From: Hybos culiciformis
Lineage: Eukaryota; Arthropoda; Insecta; Diptera; Hybotidae
Direction: 5' to 3'
DNA length: 64,000 nucleotides
NCBI GenBank assembly: GCA_964007475.1
Contig: OZ023273.1
Span: 145,487,308 to 145,551,307 of the forward strand
Shown here: positions 39,701 through 52,100 of the stretch, one piece after another
Layout: each line of letters begins with the position of its first letter
Position numbering within the stretch: position 1 is the stretch's first letter
Position numbers and translations under genes: made by a program
Notes under the pieces: model-generated
What the model saw: the letters and a program-made list of their open reading frames with translations, nothing else
The model's database searches: none
Told to the model about the DNA's origin: nothing

Positions 39701-42700
39701 AAATAAATTTATCTAAAGATGAAGATGCGTACTTAGCTGGCCACGCACTCGATGGTCGTATTTTATTCCCAGCTACTGGTTACATGACTTTGGCTTGGCG
39801 TACATTCGCCAAAATGCATGGAAATGAAATGATTCGAACACCAGTTGTATTAGAAAATATTGTTTTCCATCGAGCAACTATTTTGAACAAAGAAAATTCA
39901 ATCAAATTCGGCATAAATTTCTTCGACGGTACTGGAGATTTCGAAATTTGCGAAGGTGGCAGTTTAGCTGTTTCTGGTAGAATAACAATTGCTGAAAATA
40001 TTGATCATGAAGAATTGCCACTTGACGCTTTGCCAGCAAACAAATCAGGTTTGCCCATGAATACTAATGATATTTACAAAGAGCTTAGATTGAGAGGATA
40101 TGATTATTCCGGCCTGTTTCGTGGAATTAAAATGTCTGATTCAAAAGCCATTACTGGTGAACTACAATGGGATGACAATTGGGTTAGTTATATGGATACA
40201 ATGTTGCAATTTAGTTTAATTGGTAAAAATTTACGTGATTTTTATTTACCAACACGTATTCAACGTGTTGTTATTAATCCAACAAAACATTTGGATGTAA
40301 CAAAGAATAGGGATTCCCTTCCAGTTTTTATGTATAACGATATTAACGTGATCAAGAGTGGTGGTATTGAAATACGTGGTCTTAAGGCTTCACTTGCACC
40401 TCGTCGGTCAGGTGCTCAAATACCACCAACTCTAGAAAAATATATTTTTATGCCACAGCATAACTCAGCTGACCTGAATGAAAACACTGAAAAAGCTCGC
40501 CAGTACGCAATTTCAACTGCTGTGCGAATAGCAATTGAAAATTCTGGTGGTGCTTTAAAAATAAAAGCTGTGGAAATGTTGGGTAATAATAGCAAATCAA
40601 TTGATATTATGCTAGCTCCTACTATATTACAGACAATTGAAGGTGAACCATTACTCGCGTCTGATGTGGCGGTAGTTTCTTCCGACAGTAATATTGAACA
40701 ACTCACTAGTTTATTGAATGACAGTGGTATTAGAGTCATTCAGAAGAATATTTCTGAAGCTCCAGTTGAACAAAATTGTCATTTCATTTATGGATCTGAT
40801 ATTTTATCACGAACTGATAGTACGGTAGTTATTCAAAATATGCAAGCATCACTAAAAGAAGGAGGATTTATTCTATTTGAAGAAAATTGTACTACATATC
40901 AGAAAAATTCAATACTTAAAACACTTAATTTGGCTGTTGTCCAAGAGCAGAAAGTTGGTCAGAGAATATTCGTCTTATCGAAATTGTTCAGTGATATTAA
41001 AGCTCGAAATAAAATGGTCATTCATTTAACGGAAAAAAATTTCAACTGGTTGAATGATTTGAAAATTGCATTAAGTACTGCAGAAACTGAAAATAAATAT
41101 ATTTATTTGGTATGTCAAGGTGAAGAATTATTTGGCGCAGTAGGTTTTATAAATTGTATTAAAAATGAAGCTGGAGGTAAATTTGCCAGAATTTATTTCA
41201 TTCAAGATAAAGGTATCGAAAAGTTTGATATCAATTCAAAATTTTATGCTGAACAATTAGAGAAAGATTTGGTAACAAATGTATACAAAAATGGTCAATG
41301 GGGCTCATTCAAACATCTCCGACTTGATATTCAAACTCAAGAACCAACATTACAAGTGGAACACGCTTATGTAAATGCAATTACTAAAGGTAACTTTTTG
41401 TTTTAAAATTTGTAATCTTCAATTTTTCAAATTCTCAAAAATGTAAACGACTTTCTTTTAGAGATTGAAATTAAGGATTAAGATTATTATTTCCAATATA
41501 TAATGAATTGCTGTTTGTAATTTTAACACTCTCTTGTTTGTAACTTAAAAAATTATATTGTTCTTATTTATTTAATTAGGTGACTTAGCCAGCCTAAAAT
41601 GGATTGAATCGCCTGCACTTGAAAGTACAAATAATGAGTTAGAAATGTGCACAGTATACTATGCACCTATTAACTTCCGTGATGTTATGTTGAGTTCTGG
41701 AAAATTATCAGCAGATGCTTTACCGGGAGATTTAGCCCAACAAGATTGTGTACTTGGATTAGAATTTTCAGGTCGTGATCTGAATGGTAAACGTATAATG
41801 GCAATGGTTCCTGCAAAATCTCTTGCAACCACTTGCTTGGCTAGCCGTCGTATGATGTGGGAAATTCCAGATAATTGGACAATGGAACAAGCTTCAACCG
41901 TCCCATGTGTTTATTCAACCGTGTATTACGCTTTGGCAGTAAGAGGTCAAATGAAACGTGGTGAAAAAGTTTTAATTCATGCGGGATCTGGTGGTGTTGG
42001 TCAAGCAGCCATATCCGTTGCCTTACATCACGGTCTCACTGTATTCACAACAGTTGGTAGCAAGGAAAAACGAGAATTTCTATTGAAACGTTTTCCTGGC
42101 CTGAAAGAGCGTAATATTGGTAATTCACGTGACACTTCATTTGAACAAATGATAATGAGAGAAACGCAAGGAAAAGGTGTTGATTTAGTGTTAAACTCTT
42201 TAGCGGAAGAAAAACTACAAGCTTCAGTTCGCTGTTTAGGAATAAATGGTAGATTCTTGGAAATTGGTAAATTTGATTTAAATAATAACACTTCATTGGG
42301 GATGTCGGTATTTTTGAAAAATACTTCATTTCATGGTATTTTACTTGATAGTGTTATGGAAGGTGAGGAAGGAATGCAAAAACAAGTTGTTTCATTAGTT
42401 GCTGAAGGCATTAAAAGCGGAGCAGTTAGGCCATTGCCAACATCAGTATTCAACGATAAACAGATAGAGCAAGCTTTCCGTTATATGGCATCAGGCAAGC
42501 ATATTGGTAAGGTAGTGATTAAAGTAAGAGATGAAGAAGCTGAACGTGTCATAATGCCAGCATCAAAGTTTGTTAATGCAATTCCAAGAACTTACATGCA
42601 TCCAGGAAAGTCGTATATAATTGTGGGTGGATTAGGAGGATTCGGCCTAGAGTTAACTCATTGGTTAACAGTCCGAGGAGCTAAAAAAATTGTTCTAACA

Positions 42701-44891
42701 AGCAGAAGCGGTGTTAAAACTGGTTATCAATCCCTTATGATCCGCAGATGGCAAGACAAAGGTGTACAAGTTTTAATTGATACAAATAATGTGACAACTA
42801 ATGATGGCTGCAAAAAACTTTTAGAAAATTCAAACAAAATTGGATTAGTGGGTGGTATTTTCAATTTAGCAGCTGTACTTCGTGACGGACTAATTGCGGA
42901 TCAAACTGAAGCTAATTTTAAAACAGTTTGCGAAAGTAAAGTTGATGGAACTAAATATTTAGATTCACTATCTAGAGAAATGTGTCCAGAATTAGATTAC
43001 TTTGTATGTTTCTCTAGTGTTTCTTGTGGACGTGGAAACATTGGACAAACTAATTACGGCTTAGCAAATTCTACCATGGAACGAATTTGTGAAAATCGTC
43101 AAGCAAATGGTTTTCCTGGAACTGCTATTCAGTGGGGTGCTATCGGTGATACCGGCTTAGTAATTGAAAATTTGGGTGATAATGATACAGTAATTGGTGG
43201 AACATTACCACAGCGTATGAATTCTTGTTTACAAACATTTGACATTTTCTTGCAACAACCTCACCCAGTGCTTGCCTCTATGGTTGTTGCTGAAAAACGT
43301 AAGGCTGATTCTTCTGGAGTTAGTTTACTTAATTGTATTGCAAATATTTTGGGCTTACGGGATATTAAAAATGTACAAGATGCTGCTTCGTTAGCGGACT
43401 TAGGTATGGACTCATTGATGGGTGCTGAAATTAAGCAAACATTAGAGAGGAACTTTGATATTGTCATGTCAGCACAAGAAATACGTCAATTGACGTTTGG
43501 TGCTTTGAAGAAATTGGATGGTAATGATATTAATTCGGAATCGGGTAGTAACCAAGGAGCAAGACCTGCATCAAGTAGTCCAGCTCCAACAGCATTTGGT
43601 GACGGCACACAAGTAGTGTTTGCGTCAGAGTTAATGCCAACTGAATCAATTATATGCTTGAATAATCAGAAATCAACCAAAAAACAATCAATATTTTTGG
43701 TACATGCCATTGAAGGCTTTGCAGCACCCTTAAAGCCATTAGCACAACGTTTAGGTACAAATGTTTATGGATTACAATGCACAGAAGACGCACCTTTAAC
43801 TTCAGTAGAAGATTTAGCCAAATTTTACATAAGCAAAGTTAAAACTATTCAACCAAAAGGCCCCTATGCGATTGCGGGATATTCCTTTGGTGCTTTAATA
43901 GCCTTCAATATAGTTCAACAATTGGAAAAAGCCGGTGAGATTGCCAAATTAGTAATGCTAGATGGAGCACCAAAATATGTAAACTGGTATACTCAAGCTC
44001 ATAAGAAAAAAGATAATTCTGAAGAAAGTATCAATGCTAATCAATCGTTTGCTTTGGCATATTTTGGTATGGTTTGCGGCAACTTAGATTACGGTGGTGT
44101 AAGTATTTATTTCAACTTTTTATTTTTTTAATTTAGGTCGTATCATTGTTACTACATGGATATAATTTTATTTCCATTTATTAGGTTGCCAGACTTTTGA
44201 TGACAATACCAACATGGCAAGCAAAAATTGAAAAATGTGCTGAGTTATTGCATAAAGAGATAAACAAACCTGTTGATTTGGTGAGCTATTTTTTATATTA
44301 CTCAAATTCGTACTTAATATTTGTATTTATAAAATTAATAAAAAATTTCTTTTATTTACAGATTATTAAAACTGCAAACACGTTTTATAGAAAATTAGTA
44401 ATAGCTGACGAATTTTCAACTAAAAATAAAGTTAAATGTAATGTCACATTAGTTAAACCAACTGAAAATTATGCAAAATTAGAGGCTGATTATGGCTTAT
44501 CAGAGGTATGTCGTAATTTTACAAATAACTTTTCTTAGGATATTTTTTTTTATGTAATTAAAAATTATATTAACATATTATAAAAAATGACAAATAACAA
44601 ATTATATTATATAAAATAATATAATTTTAAAGGAAGCACAAAATTTCTTTAAACGTTTTCTTCTTTTGAAAAAATATTATCACTATGTATTATGTTGTAG
44701 TTATAGTTTTTTTCGTATTTTAACAGGAAACAAAAATTTTAAATAAAATAATTAACTTTTTTTTTATTTATTTTTAGGTCTGTGAAAAGGCTGTAAATGT
44801 TGTTACAGTAGTTGGCAATCATCGAACATTTTTGATCGAAGAAGAATCATTGAAAAAAATAGAAAATATTCTTAAACATTTGATATCGTAA
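36776..44891 (+). CDS. FASN: Fatty acid synthase 1, type I multidomain, 2418 aa
   Basis: Exons 36776-37736, 37817-39380, 39472-39617, 39677-41389, 41580-44098, 44185-44280, 44362-44505 and 44778-44891 give 2419 codons with the stop. Domains in order: ketosynthase (C201 in DTACSSS, H333 in HGTG, H371 in NMGHSEP); malonyl/acetyl transferase (S622 in GHSVGE, H723 in YAFHS); dehydratase (H913 in HALDGRILFP, D1033 in DYSGLF); degenerate methyltransferase-like core; enoyl reductase (GSGGVG, 1597-1602); ketoreductase (GGLGGFG from 1811, Y1954); acyl carrier (S2073 in GMDSL, the pantetheine site); thioesterase (S2230 in GYSFG, His about 2396 in GNHRTF). It makes palmitate-type acids in the cytosol from acetyl-CoA, malonyl-CoA and NADPH. 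MPARF is chosen as start from the strong AACATGC context and by likeness to MPDR in FASN-2. Confidence 0.96.
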
Positions 44892-45190
44892 ATTTTTTGA
44901 ATTAAAAACTTTTGTTTTTAAGATTTAATTTATTTTAATTAAGTGATTAATTTTTCAATCGAAAAATGAATTTATATTATGATTTTCTTTTTTTTTTAAA
45001 ATAATATAGCATTTATTAGAAACCATTCATTAATTTTGGCTGTATTATTTTAATTTGTAGTTAAAATAAGGGAAAGTTTGATGAAATTTTCCGTAATTTA
45101 TAATTTTGATATTATTCTCTCAAATATGTAAATGCAACTTAAACATTAAATTTAAAAAAATTACTGTCAAAATTCATATAAGAGCACTAA

Positions 45191-45253
45191 AATAAACATA
45201 ACCTTACTCACTGTTAATATTAAAAAATTATTCATTTATATGTAAGAAATAAA
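45191..45253 (+). promoter_or_regulatory. Putative poly(A) signals of FASN-1
   Basis: AATAAA occurs at 45191-45196 and 45248-45253, 300-360 bases after the stop codon. Confidence 0.4.
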
Positions 45254-46712
45254 ATTTTATTATTTTTTGTAGCATTAATCGTGGATGAAAGTAATTAAGA
45301 AACTTATAATTGTTCAGTAGACAAGGTCCATTTTAAATGTCTATTTGAACTTTTCTGACTTTCTTATATTAATAAACAAAAATAACAATAACATGTACAT
45401 TCCATGACCAAATTTAAGAAATTATTCTTTTGCGCAATTAAATTATTACAATATTTTTTTTGTTATTAATTTTAAAACATATTTATTTTTCTTTGTATCT
45501 GGCTGAATTATTAATTTTATGTTAAATTAGAACTATTTTTTAGATTTTTTTCTAAGTAATATTTTTTTATAAAAACAAAATTAAATTTGTATTACAATTG
45601 TAAATACAATTGTCATTATAATGTAATAATATAATATTCAATTATTAATGTAAATTTTGAAATAATCACATGAAAATGCTTGTAATTATGATAATTTACA
45701 TTGTATAACAAAAAAAAATTTAAAAACAAATATTTTTGTTTTGATACTGATCAATAAAATAAGAAAAAAAAAACAATCAAATTCTTTTTTCTTTTATTAA
45801 AATCTAATTTTGGAACTTAGTTATGGTTTACGAATTATGTAGTAGGATTTAAGAGTAATTTTTTGGAAGTAACTTCTTTACCAAGGTATTGTTAAAAAAT
45901 TATAAGTTCCGGAGAAAAAAAATAGATGCCAACAAGGAAACGTAAAGACAGGAGCTTAGGGTAAAAAGTTTTAAAGTTTTTATCAAAGAATCAAACGACT
46001 GTTTATTATATTAGTAATAAGGTAGATAGTAGCATTTTTTAGAGGAACCTAAACAAAATGGTTATTAAAAATTGGTTTATGATTAGAGGTATCCTTATTA
46101 GAAAAAGAAATGTTTCATTTATGATGTACCTACTGATCTAAAAGTATTTTTGTTTCTATAAATTGTGTTAAAAAATAGTGAGGGAGAGGAGAACAAATTA
46201 TTGCCTTTAACTGTTTTAGACCTTACGATTTTCAGTAGCAGTTTATTGTATACATATTATGGCTTCGGAACTTTAGATTATAATTGCATCAATTATCACC
46301 TTTTTCCAAATTATTTTTGTATTGACATTATGATAAAAAAACATGTAAATGATATATTTTAATTTTAAGCATACTAAAAAGGCAATAAGTTGTGTCAGGT
46401 TGGGATTTAATGAAATTTAAAAAAAATTTCATTTTTTTTTATATCGCACATAAAAATAATGTTATAAAAATATTATATTATAAAAACTTTTAAAAAATCA
46501 ATTTTGAATGGATTAATGGATAGAACATTTCTTAAAGATTCCTCAAATAATTATTTAGTGCTATTGTACTAATTTTCCATATCTTGTAATTGTTTTGATT
46601 AGTTTTGAAAATCATTATTGAAAAAAAAAATTCAGTCGGAAAAAAAATCTTTCTATCGTATATTATAATTTTTTGGAAGTTTTTTTCTTTTTTTTAATGA
46701 AGAAACTGGCGT

Positions 46713-47077
46713 CTACGACAATAATGTATTATTCGAGCAAAACGCCATAATGTCGTATACATTATGTCGTTTTTCAAACATTGATATTGAAATCCAAGGA
46801 TTAAAACAACCTTTTTCGCAACTAACCTATGGCTACGCATGCAAATTCCTTTTTGCGTGACCCTACAGAGCTTCAGGGATTAAAACTTACTTTCTCGCAA
46901 CTCAACCTACGGCTACTCGAGCTAAGGCTTTTCGCGTGTCTCTGCGGGGCTCAAGGTATCAAAACCTCCTTTTTTGAAACTTAAATGTCCTAAAACAAAA
47001 CCACATAATGTCTATAGGCCTTATGTCTATGGGAAACATTATTTCGTTTTTTCGTATGCATTATTGTCATAGTTAGA
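46713..47077. mobile_element. MITE with internal 78-bp tandem duplication
   Basis: The ends TCTACGACAATAATGTAT and the reverse complement CTAACTATGACAATAATGCA are inverted repeats. Inside, two direct units start GGATTAAAAC at 46799 and 46877 and share TCGCAACT, ACCTA-GGCTAC and GCGTG blocks. The DNA is richer in G+C than its surroundings. No coding capacity. Confidence 0.6.
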
Positions 47078-49099
47078 GATTATGGCAGGGCACCTGAAGA
47101 AACTTCCGTGTTTGCGCCCAAAATTTTTTGCATAAATTTTCCCAAAAAAAAAAAAAAACTATATATATGATCTCGGTACTATATATTTTGTAATTTGAAA
47201 CTAAATTTTAAATTATCTAATATTATAATTTATTTACATTAAATTAACATAATTTAGAATACCCTAATTTAAAATATTTGAATTGAAAAAGTTATAAATT
47301 TGAAAGCAATGACTTAAAATTTCTTTAATCGATGTTCACGCTATTCAACCGGTCGATTATAAATTAAATAGAAATTAATTAATTTCTTTTTTTTTTTAAT
47401 TTAAGAAAATAAAAATTAAATATTTATATAATTATATAATTATATAAATTTGACAAATAAAATAAATAAATGTTAATTATTTTATAAAATATAATACGTA
47501 GGTATATTTTATAATTTATTATTATAAAACCAAAAATTATAAACTACTACAAAACTATAAAACAATAAAATAAACTATAAAAAAAAAATAAAAAAAATTA
47601 ATAATGTAAGTAAAAAAAAAAATTATAGGAAATATTGAATTTTTTTTTAAAGCCCAAATCGAAAATCATTGGGTAGAAATATTAAAATAATAACTATGTA
47701 GGTATGTTGAGTGGAAAAAAGTTATCGAAAAAATTAAATATTTTAATTAAAAAAATGATTAAATGATTGAAAAAAAAGATACATATAATTGTTAAAGTGG
47801 TAATGAGTTTCTGTTTTGGACATATTGGATTATGGGATGTGGGTTCTGTGCTTGTAACTCTTTTTGAGTATTTGATCTGTAACTTCATTGATTTTTTTTT
47901 TTTAATTTTTCATCATTACATTTTTTTGTCCCGAAGTAAATTCTGTTTGATTGAACAGATTTAGATAAGAAAGTGTGCAACTCTATTTACAATAAATACA
48001 TTCTTTACTTATTTCTAATCAGATATAACGACTATTAGTTTTAATTTAGTATTTTTAAGAAATATGAAATCAATAATCCATTATTAATATTATGTGTTTT
48101 TAAAATTTATGTTAAAAATTTAATTTAATGGTATGAATTTTTTGTAAAAGATTATTTGCCAAAAGAACAAAAATATAATACAAATTAAACTAAAAAATAA
48201 ATTAAAAAAAAAATAAAAAATGTCATCGCAAAAATAATTTTAAATTATTGTATCATTGCATTATCAATGACCAACAAAATTTTAATTTTTGGCTAAATTT
48301 TGAATTTTTGTTGCTATTGCTACTTTAAGAATATAATTACTTCTTCAGCATAGAATTAGCATTAAATGTATGCACATTAGATTGTCATTTGAATAAATTT
48401 ACATTTACAGGTACAAACTAAAGTTCATACAAATTTTCCTGAATTTATTTAAAAAATAGTATCTTGTAAAAAAAGTAAAAATTTTAATTATTTTTTTTCA
48501 GTATACAAAAAGTTCATGGATTAAAATTTAGATAATTCACATACTATGTACAATTATTGTACATAACATTAAAAAAATAAGTAATAATTTTATAAAATTT
48601 TTAATTAGAAAGAACTTTTTTTAAAACAAATTTCTATTATAATTTATTTGGGTACAAATGGATTATTGCAATGGTGTAATTTTTGGTAGGCACACCATTT
48701 TTTTAAGAATGATAGAAAATAAAAGATGTTTGTTTCAACTGTAAACGTTGTCGATAAGAGTTGTTCATTTTATTAAAAAGGGATTAATATAAATCATTTC
48801 AATTTAATGTGTGCTCTGGCCTATAACTAACAATCAACAATAACTTCGAAATTCATATCTGCGATACAAAAATTAAAAATATTGTGCATTTAATCTTAAT
48901 TTTGAGCAATGATTTTATTCTTTTTACCTTTCTTTAAAATTATTTTTGCTATGTTATATCTAAAATATAATAATTAGGTTTTTCCGAGGGTTCTTTGAAT
49001 TTTTATAGAGCATTTTAACTGTACAAATATTTACAATGTTGGAGTAAATTATTAGTATAAGATAATATATGATGTTTTTAATTTACAGAGTAAAATCCT

Positions 49100-49150
49100 A
49101 TGAAAAATGCCGGATCGCTCTGGAATAAATGTTACGGATCAAACTTTTGA
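49100..49150 (+). other. Upstream ORF overlapping the FASN-2 start
   Basis: An ATG at 49100, seven bases before the FASN-2 ATG (49107) and in another frame, opens 16 codons ending at TGA 49148-49150. Its context (C at -3) is weak, while the FASN-2 ATG has A at -3, so leaky scanning should reach the real start. It could damp translation if the 5' UTR acceptor at 49088 is used. Confidence 0.5.
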
Positions 49151-52100
49151 GCCGAAAAATGTAAAATCGGATTGTGAATATGATGTTGTCATTACAGGTA
49201 TTTCAGGACGATTTCCTGAAAGCTCAAATGTCGATGAGTTTAAAAAAAATTTATTCGAAAACATTGACATGGTTACTGATGATGAAAGACGCTGGTCAAG
49301 AGGTCTTTATGGATTACCAGAAAGATCTGGAAAACTGAAAAACGAAGATCTTGAATCTTTCGATCAGGCATTCTTTAATGTACACGAAAAGCAATCATCA
49401 CACATGGACGCTCAAATGAGAATTTTATTAGAAATTACGCATGAAGCAATAGTTGATGCTGGAATAAACCCGCGTGAAATGCGTGGTAGTCGAACCGGAG
49501 TTTATATTGCGATTTCTTCGTCAGAGAGTGAGGAATACTGGTTCAGAGATCCTGACCTTGTCAATGGATATGGTCTTACTGGGCATGCGAAAGCCATGTT
49601 CCCAAATCGTGTTTCGTTTACATATGACTTTAAAGGTCCGAGCTATTGTATAGATACGGCATGTTCAAGTTCAATTTATGCATTGACCAATGCGTTTTTG
49701 GATATTAAAAGTGGAAGATGTGATGCAGCTATTGTTGCAGGTGTTAATTTGACATTGCGTCCATCTTATTCACTTCAATTTAAGCGATTAAGTATGTTAA
49801 GTCCCGATGGAGCTTGTAAATCGTTCGATGAATCTGGTGATGGATATGCACGTGCTGATGCGTGTGTTGCTATTTTAGTACAAAAGTCTAAAGATGCTAG
49901 AAGAATATACACAACAATTCTAAATGCCAAAACAAACTGTGATGGGTATAAAGAACAAGGCATAACTTTCCCTGAGGGCAGAATGCAAAATTTACTAATT
50001 AGAGAAACTTATAAAGAAATTGGTTTAGATCCCAGAGATATTTCATATATTGAAGCTCATGGAACTGGAACGAAAGTAGGTGATCCGCAAGAAATAAATT
50101 CGGTTACTGATTTTTTTTGTAAAAATCGGAAGACACCTTTACTGATGGGAACAGTGAAGTCAAACATGGGTCACTCTGAACCATCTTCAGGTTTATGTTC
50201 CATAGCAAAAATTATTTTGGCTATGGAAAATGGACTAATACCTGCTAATCTGCATTTTAAAAAAGCAAATCCAGATTTAAAAGGTATAGTTAAAGGCCAG
50301 TTGAAAGTTGTTGATAAGAATATTCAATGGAATGCTGGTATTGTTGCAATGAATTCATTTGGATTTGGAGGTGCCAATGGACATGTAATATTTGCTCCGA
50401 ATCCAAAACAAAAAGTGAAAAAAGAAGTATTCGACAATAACTTAGCCAAATTAGTAGTTTGTTCTGGAAGGACCGACGAAGCTGTTCGGTTGTTATTAGA
50501 GGAAGCTGAAATTAATAAAAATGATGATGAATATCTAAACTTAATAAATGAAGTTCATAAAAGCAATATACCATTGCATCCGTACAGGGGATTTGTATTA
50601 TTAAATGAAAATAGATGCATCTATAAAGAAGTATTAGAATCTCATGAGAAACGTCCAATATGGTTTATTTACTCTGGTATGGGATCTCAATGGGGTAAAA
50701 TGGCCAAAGATTTCATGCGATTCGAAGTATTTAAAAAAAGCATTTATCGTTCAGCTGATGTGATGCGAGCTGAAGGTATTGATTTACTTTCAATTTTATT
50801 GAATAGCGACGACTCAACGTTTGATAAAATTTTATACTCTTTTGTGGGTATTGCAGCTTGTCAAATTGCTTTAACAGATATATTATTCGATCTTAATATT
50901 CGTCCAGATGGAATGATAGGGCATTCCGTTGGTGAACTTGGCTGTGCTTACGCTGATAGTTGTTTCACAGCGGAACAAACAATTTTAGCTTCATATTGGA
51001 GAGGAAGAAGCATTATTGATACGGAGCTAATGAAAGGTAAAATGGCTGCGGTCGGATTATCATGGGAAGAATGTCACAAGATTTTACCACCGGAAATAAT
51101 ACCAGTTTGTCATAATAGTGGAGATAATGTTACAATATCTGGACCTGAAGACTCCGTAGTAAAGATTGTTGAAAAATTGAGCTCTGACGGAATTTTTGCG
51201 AAAGAGGTCAATTCTTCAGGCTATGCATTTCATAGTAAATACATAGCTGAAGCGGGTCCCAAATTACGTCAAAGTTTAAACAAAATAATACCAGAACCGA
51301 AAATTAGATCATCTAAGTGGATAAGTACTAGTGTTCCAAAAAGTGCTTGGAATAGTTCAATAGCTAAATTGAGCTCGGCATCGTATCACGTTAATAATTT
51401 ATTATCTCCTGTTTTATTCCATGAGGGATTACAGCATGTTCCTGATAATGCAATTTGTGTTGAAATAGCTCCACATGGTTTATTGCAAGCAATACTTAGA
51501 AGAACTTTATCTAAAAATTGTACTAACATAAGCTTGGCTAAAAAATATCACAAAAATAACGCTGAATTTTTAATTACTAATATTGGAAAGTAAGTTTATG
51601 ATAATTATATTTAAATTTTTGTACTCTATTTTAAAATTAATTTTTCCCTAATAAAATTTAGATGTTTTTCAGTTAATTAGGAATCTATAATCGATTATTT
51701 CCATTATATTGTGTAATTTGAAAATCGAAATTATTTCATTTTATTTGCTTTATTGAACTTATTGATTAATGCAAGTTTTTTAATTGCTTATTTATTTATT
51801 TGGTATATCATTCACATTTACGAACTTTGAACTTAAAACTAAAATTCGAATTTAATTAAAAATTTTATGGATAAATATATAATGTGTAATATCTAGCTAC
51901 ACATTCATTAGAAGAAGAAAATTCAGTAATTTATTCGTCAAAATTATCTAAAATTGATAATAATAATTTTTTTCAACTCAAACTTAAAAAGGACAATCTA
52001 GTTTCTAAAATATTGAAAATCAAAAATACTAAAGCAAAAATTAAAATTAAGGAGATCACACACCTCCTATTATATGAATTTCAGGCTACAAAAAGTAGGA

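Larger units (their letters stand above)
44892..49088. other. Spacer between FASN-1 and FASN-2
   Basis: AT-rich, with no gene seen. It must contain the FASN-1 3' end, with AATAAA at 45191 and 45248, and the FASN-2 promoter and probably a 5' UTR intron that ends with TTTACAG at 49088. One inverted-repeat element lies at about 46713-47077. Confidence 0.55.

Noticed and set aside
36600..43467. Minus-strand and offset open frames within FASN-1
   Set aside because: They are shadows of the well-conserved synthase frame.
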